Of a stretch of 30,815 nt of DNA, positions 27,167-30,815 are shown one piece after another (position 1 is the first letter of the stretch; the number at the start of each line of letters is the position of its first letter). The notes beneath the pieces are model-generated. The model ran no database searches. It saw only the letters and a list, made by a program, of their open reading frames with translations, and was not told the DNA's origin. The DNA comes from a virus: positions 1-30,815 of the IMG/VR virus record IMGVR_UViG_3300042543_000245; one strand, written 5' to 3'. Position numbers and translations under genes: made by a program.

Positions 27167-28742
27167 CGTTCTCGCCTCCGTCCATGGGATCCGCCGACAG
27201 GTCCGCGACTCGCTTCCCGACCGTGAACTCGGTCGCCTGCCCGCCTTGGTGAATGCGAATCGAGGCGGCCGGCGAGTCGGGCGACGCGGAGATCGCGAAG
27301 GGCGACCCTTCGACACCGAGGACGCCGTCAGTCATCAGGTGCTCGATCGTTCCCTCGCCGCCGTCGAAGTAGACGTACTGGCCGAGAGCGAACCCGCCGG
27401 CCTGGTCGACGCTCTCGCCTTCGGACGACTGATCGTCCGGCGAGTCCTCGGCGGCGGGCGGCAGCGGCTCGCCTCCGGCGGCCCCGGCCTGAGCGGCCGC
27501 AGCGTCGAGCGTCGAGAAACCGAGTTGGACGAAGGTCTGGTTCGCGGCCTCGGTGTCGAGGAGGTCGAAGTCTTCGCGGTCGCGGATCTCGTTCGGTGTG
27601 ATCGCCCCCATGTTCCACAGCGACTGGTACAGGGCAGCCCGGCCGGCCGTGTCGGCCCGGAGGATCCCTCGCGTGTCGAGCTTCGCGTACACGTCCTCCC
27701 CGTAGACCGGCTGCAGCGCCATGTCGATCGGCGACTCCATGCGGCGAGCCCATGGAAGCAAACACCAAACCTGCGCGGAGAGATGCTCCTGCTCGACCGT
27801 CGAATATTTATTCATCTTCGCGTCGCCCAGGAGCGTCGAAGGGACGCCCCAGTGACGGCACACGTCAGGCAGGATCGCGTCCCGCAGCTCTTGAAACTGC
27901 GACGCCTCCATCGAGTTTGAGTCGATCGGCTTCAGTCGCGTCTTCTTCGGGAGGACGGCGGCCTTCCCGCGGTTCTCGGCTCCGCCGTAGACCTGGTGGA
28001 GCGACTCGCGAAGAGCGTCGACCGCTTCGTCGGGGATCCGCTCGTCGGTCTCGAGGACCATGTCGGGCCGGGCGGAGTTGTCCCAGAACGCGGTCGCCGC
28101 GGTGTCGAGCTTCTGGGCCAGGCGGATCGAGGTCGCGCACATCTCGGCCGGAGCGTGCCCGACGATTCCGTTGTCGCTGATCCACTTCCAGTGAAGGACC
28201 TGCTCCTGTGGGATCGTCTCCCACACTCCGCGGTCCGTCCAGAACTTGTAAGACAGCGAGTAGTCGTCGAGCTGCTCGACCTTCACCCGCGACGGGTGCA
28301 TGGGCACGAGCTGCGACATCCAGCCGCGGTCGCCGGAGAGAATCCTCGCGTAGCCGTTCCCGTGGAGGGCCGCCCAGTAGGCTTGCAGCAGGTAGAAGTC
28401 GAACGCCGATTGCCAGCGGTTTGGCCGCTTGCGGAGCGTATAGGCGGCCGGGATGTCGGCCTTCTCGCGGCGGCCGTCTGGCCGGTGCCGCATGATCTGG
28501 ACCGGGCAGATCGCGACAGCCTGGGCGATCCAGCGGACGACGCCAAAGATCGAGGAGACGCGGATCGCGGTCTCGGGTCCGATGTTCCCCGGAGAGATCG
28601 CTCCGAACGCGTAGGGTGACCCGAGCGAGGTCGACCGAAACGAGATAACGCGAGCGGCCGCGGCGGCCTTCGCCGGGGAGCGGCGGCGGCTGCCGCGGCC
28701 TCCATTGGCGGTCGGCTTGCGGCTGGGCTTCTTTTCGGGCAC
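27153..28742 (-). CDS. Portal protein (HK97 type) with an extra C-terminal domain
   Basis: A 529-residue portal protein, the dodecameric gate for DNA packaging. Typical family stretches are FGVVRWIAQAVAICPVQIMR, FDFYLLQAYWAALHGNGYAR, VLHWKWISDNGIVGHAPAE, FWDNSARPDMVLETDERI, DVCRHWGVPSTLLGDAKMN and YSTVEQEHLSAQVWCLLPWA. After about residue 400 there is an extra region: an acidic linker and a small beta domain (FALGQYVYFDGGEGTIEHLM) resembling SH3/tudor-like domains in other phage head proteins. GTG at 28742 is the chosen start, with GAGG nine bases upstream, and 61 bases after the TerL stop. Confidence 0.88.
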   Translation of the reverse strand: MPEKKPSRKPTANGGRGSRRRSPAKAAAAARVISFRSTSLGSPYAFGAISPGNIGPETAIRVSSIFGVVRWIAQAVAICPVQIMRHRPDGRREKADIPAAYTLRKRPNRWQSAFDFYLLQAYWAALHGNGYARILSGDRGWMSQLVPMHPSRVKVEQLDDYSLSYKFWTDRGVWETIPQEQVLHWKWISDNGIVGHAPAEMCATSIRLAQKLDTAATAFWDNSARPDMVLETDERIPDEAVDALRESLHQVYGGAENRGKAAVLPKKTRLKPIDSNSMEASQFQELRDAILPDVCRHWGVPSTLLGDAKMNKYSTVEQEHLSAQVWCLLPWARRMESPIDMALQPVYGEDVYAKLDTRGILRADTAGRAALYQSLWNMGAITPNEIRDREDFDLLDTEAANQTFVQLGFSTLDAAAAQAGAAGGEPLPPAAEDSPDDQSSEGESVDQAGGFALGQYVYFDGGEGTIEHLMTDGVLGVEGSPFAISASPDSPAASIRIHQGGQATEFTVGKRVADLSADPMDGGENDVAS

Positions 28743-28803
28743 GGGCGGCGACCTCGTGGACGGTGCCCGCCAATATCCCAGCGGCCTGCCGGGCAGAATC
28801 TCG

Positions 28804-30459
28804 CTACAGGACGCGGATCCGCCACTCGTCGAGGCTCCGGCCGGTCCCCGTGTCCTCGTCGGTGGACGCGAGAGCGAGGGCATTCACGAGAGCCGCGACG
28901 CCGTCGATCTTCTCCGTACTCTTCGCCTTGTCCGGCTTGATCATCCCGGTGGGGTCGGTGTAGACGCAAACGTTGTTTGCGTTCCACTGTGCCACGGGAT
29001 TGCCTCCGGTCCGGAGCCGCTTCTCGACGACCAGGGCCTCAAGGAGTTTGCATGGCGAGTTGAGCGTCGACGTTTTTTGCGCTATGTCCTTCGTCGTGAT
29101 CCCTTCACGCTGGAGCAGCGTCTCGAGGGCTCCGGCCTGCCAGGGGTCGCAGCCCACGGCCTTGATCTCGTGGGTCTCGCCATACGCGATGATGTCGCGA
29201 GCGACCGACTCGTGATCGAGCCGGTGTCCGTCGGTGACGGTCACCCAGCCGTCGCGGATCCAGGAGTCGTAGGGGATCCCTTCGCGGACGCGGTCGGCCA
29301 CGGTCTCGCGTGGGACCCAGTATTTCCACTCGACCGAATAGGAGCCGTCCGACTCCTTGAACACGAACGCGGCCGCCGTCATGTCGAGATTAGACGCCAG
29401 GTCGACGCCGACCCAACACGGCCGGCCCTCGGTCGGATCGAGCGGACCGGCGGAGCAGGCCGACCAGTCGTCGCCGTGGAACCAGCGAGCGTCGGCCTGT
29501 GCCCAGATTCCGAGCCGGTATCTGAGGAACGCCGTCATCTTCGTCGGGGCCGTGAGGGCGTCGGCGTAGTCGGCCGCGAAGTCCTTCTCGGTTATCGTGA
29601 CGCCGATCGACGGGTTCGCCTCACGCCACACTTCCGGGTCGCCGTAGCCGCGAGGGTCGTCCGGCTTCGCCTCGTAGATCTTCCCGAAGAATGTCGGGTT
29701 AGCGGCCGGGTTTGCTTGGACCAGCCGGGCGTCCTCGTACCATCGGAAACCAATCCCGTTTCGCGACTCGCCGGCCGTCGAGATCGCGACGACGAGCGGC
29801 TGGGATCTCGCGGCCCCGGCGTAGGTCAGGGCCTGGACGAGGTCCGGCTTACGGTGAGCGTGTAGCTCGTCGATCACGACGGACGACGCGTCGATACCTT
29901 CAGCTCTCCACGAGTCGGCGGCGAGGCAGGTGTATCGACTGGCCGTCGGCTTATGGACGATGGTCGACCGCGAGTCGATCACCTCGAGGGCTCGCGTCAG
30001 CTCGGGGTTTGCCCGGACGCTCGCGGCGACGGCACGGTAGATCAGCCCGGCCTGAATCCGGTCCACTGCCGCCCCGTAAACGGCTGCCCCCGGCTCGCCG
30101 TCCGCGAGCAGGTGATACAGGACCAGGGCCGCCATCAGCGACGACTTGCCGTTTTTCTTACTGACGAAAATGGCGGCCCGGCGGTAGCGGCGGAGCCCGT
30201 CGTCGTCAACCCAGCCGTACAGCGGTTCGATGATGTCGTGGATCTGCCACGGCATCAGCTTCATCGGCTTCCCGGCAAACTTCCGGCCGCTCGTCATCGT
30301 GACGAACTGCTGAACGAACTTCACGACCCGGTCGGCTCGCTCCTGCTCGAACGTGTAGCCTGGAACGTACTCCGGCCGTCGCTTCCACGCCGGACCCGCC
30401 GGTCGCTTCTTAGGCTCGGCCTTCGATGAACGCTTGGAGGGTGTCTTTGATTTCGCCAC
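28804..30459 (-). CDS. terL: Terminase large subunit
   Basis: The packaging motor and nuclease of 551 residues, Terminase_1 family. The ATPase part shows Walker A FVSKKNGKSS (about 99-108), Walker B SVVIDEL (to Glu198) and the coupling motif AISTAG (225-230). The nuclease part shows GVDLASN (Asp353), GCDPWQA (Asp438) and EKIDGVAALV (Asp519). GTG at 30459 is chosen over ATG 30480 because GGAGG lies seven bases upstream and the protein then starts MAKSKTPSKR. It overlaps the end of terS by 50 bases. Confidence 0.95.
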   Translation of the reverse strand: MAKSKTPSKRSSKAEPKKRPAGPAWKRRPEYVPGYTFEQERADRVVKFVQQFVTMTSGRKFAGKPMKLMPWQIHDIIEPLYGWVDDDGLRRYRRAAIFVSKKNGKSSLMAALVLYHLLADGEPGAAVYGAAVDRIQAGLIYRAVAASVRANPELTRALEVIDSRSTIVHKPTASRYTCLAADSWRAEGIDASSVVIDELHAHRKPDLVQALTYAGAARSQPLVVAISTAGESRNGIGFRWYEDARLVQANPAANPTFFGKIYEAKPDDPRGYGDPEVWREANPSIGVTITEKDFAADYADALTAPTKMTAFLRYRLGIWAQADARWFHGDDWSACSAGPLDPTEGRPCWVGVDLASNLDMTAAAFVFKESDGSYSVEWKYWVPRETVADRVREGIPYDSWIRDGWVTVTDGHRLDHESVARDIIAYGETHEIKAVGCDPWQAGALETLLQREGITTKDIAQKTSTLNSPCKLLEALVVEKRLRTGGNPVAQWNANNVCVYTDPTGMIKPDKAKSTEKIDGVAALVNALALASTDEDTGTGRSLDEWRIRVL

Positions 30460-30815
30460 GGTTGACCTCCATCCCAGCACGGGCCGACGGTGTCAGGCCG
30501 TACTCCTGCTCGATCCTGAGCATCGACTGGGCCAGCTTGACGAACATCGTCGCGGCCGGCGTCGACTGCATGTATTTCACTTTCCCGTCCTTGTCGCGGA
30601 TCACGAGCACGTCGAGCCCGCGGCGGATCTGGTCGAGGTAGCGGACCCACTGCTCGTACATCGCACAGTAGCGGCCGATCGCTTCGGTGTCGGCCGGCGT
30701 GATCAGGCCCATCGCCTCGAGCTGCGGGACGACCTCGTCCCACTTCTCGCGAGCCTTGCCGGTCACCCATGCCGGGGCGACGACGGCCCCGGCCGGCGGG
30801 ACCGGCTCGTCGGCG
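30410..30815 (-). CDS. terS: Terminase small subunit (P27-type), C-terminal part, cut by window edge
   Basis: P27-family small terminase. From the right edge the frame reads ADEPVPPAGAVVAPAWVTG, then KAREKWDEVVPQLEAMGLIT, DTEAIGRYCAMYEQWVRYL and a C-terminus ending LQAFIEGRA, which is the family pattern from the PPAG stretch to the end. The upstream part, starting MGKRGPRKQPTKLRL, is at the left edge (57-1). About five to seven residues plus two bases seem to be missing in between if the family layout holds. A start at GTG 30766 (VTGKAREKW) is not needed, because the reading frame stays open to the edge. The protein selects the phage DNA for TerL. Confidence 0.85.
   Translation of the reverse strand, partial: ADEPVPPAGAVVAPAWVTGKAREKWDEVVPQLEAMGLITPADTEAIGRYCAMYEQWVRYLDQIRRGLDVLVIRDKDGKVKYMQSTPAATMFVKLAQSMLRIEQEYGLTPSARAGMEVNRGEIKDTLQAFIEGRA

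Overview
The window reads as one nearly complete genome of a temperate, tailed, HK97-type siphovirus of about 31 kb. Every gene but one lies on the minus strand; the exception is a tyrosine integrase (10628-11641, plus). The two ends of the window carry the two halves of the same gene. Positions 57-1 (minus) encode a typical N-terminus of a P27-type small terminase subunit, and 30815-30410 (minus) encode the rest. The genome is therefore circular or circularly permuted and is cut inside terS. The reading frame across the cut only closes if a few bases (2, 5, 8 and so on) are missing there. DNA is G+C-rich. The host cannot be proven from sequence. A small secreted protein with a C-terminal CCF...GxR...WYAV motif and a papain-like protease with N-terminal anchor resemble, from memory, proteins of Planctomycetota and their phages, so a planctomycete host is a tentative inference.

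Layout along the direction of transcription (descending coordinates). From about 10.6 to 9.7 kb lies a control region divergent from the integrase. It holds an excisionase-like MerR-type DNA-binding protein, a small 47-residue gene, three copies of a 15-bp repeat and a hairpin terminator. From 9.7 to 4.2 kb are the early/replication genes: small hypotheticals, a Sak4-like RecA-fold ATPase, an SSB-like protein ending in DDIPF, winged-helix proteins, a replisome-organiser-like protein with iteron-like tandem repeats inside its gene (candidate origin), RusA resolvase and an HTH protein. From 4.2 to 2.1 kb are host-contact proteins: a small beta-rich protein, a collagen-like fibre and an SGNH-hydrolase fibre with a DUF11-like domain. 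From 2.1 to 0 kb are an HNH endonuclease, a P-loop kinase-like protein, a ParB-like/DNA-methyltransferase gene broken by one extra base, and the start of terS.

From 30.8 to 15 kb come packaging and morphogenesis: TerS, TerL, portal with an extra C-terminal domain, prohead protease fused to a HAD-like domain, a beta-rich protein, then a six-gene insert of zinc-ribbon, membrane and papain-like protease genes (candidate lysis module, because no classical endolysin is visible), major capsid protein with a following hairpin, head-tail connectors, three tandem tail-tube-like proteins, tail-assembly chaperones linked by a -1 frameshift signal (slippery heptamer plus 9-bp stem), tape measure and tail-tip proteins. 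From 14.2 to 11.6 kb lies a late cargo block: metallophosphoesterase, a minimal HExxH metallopeptidase, a dATP/dGTP diphosphohydrolase-like protein and a secreted cysteine-rich protein that runs tail-to-tail into the integrase.

Most late genes overlap by ATGA, GTGA, TAATG or TGATG junctions, so translation is probably coupled. No tRNA, rRNA, CRISPR array, insertion sequence or recognisable CI-type repressor was seen. Stretches without genes are all under about 250 bases; the larger ones (10384-10627, 7013-7174, 9704-9846, 9991-10119, 22821-22917, 21512-21596) are described in the entries.
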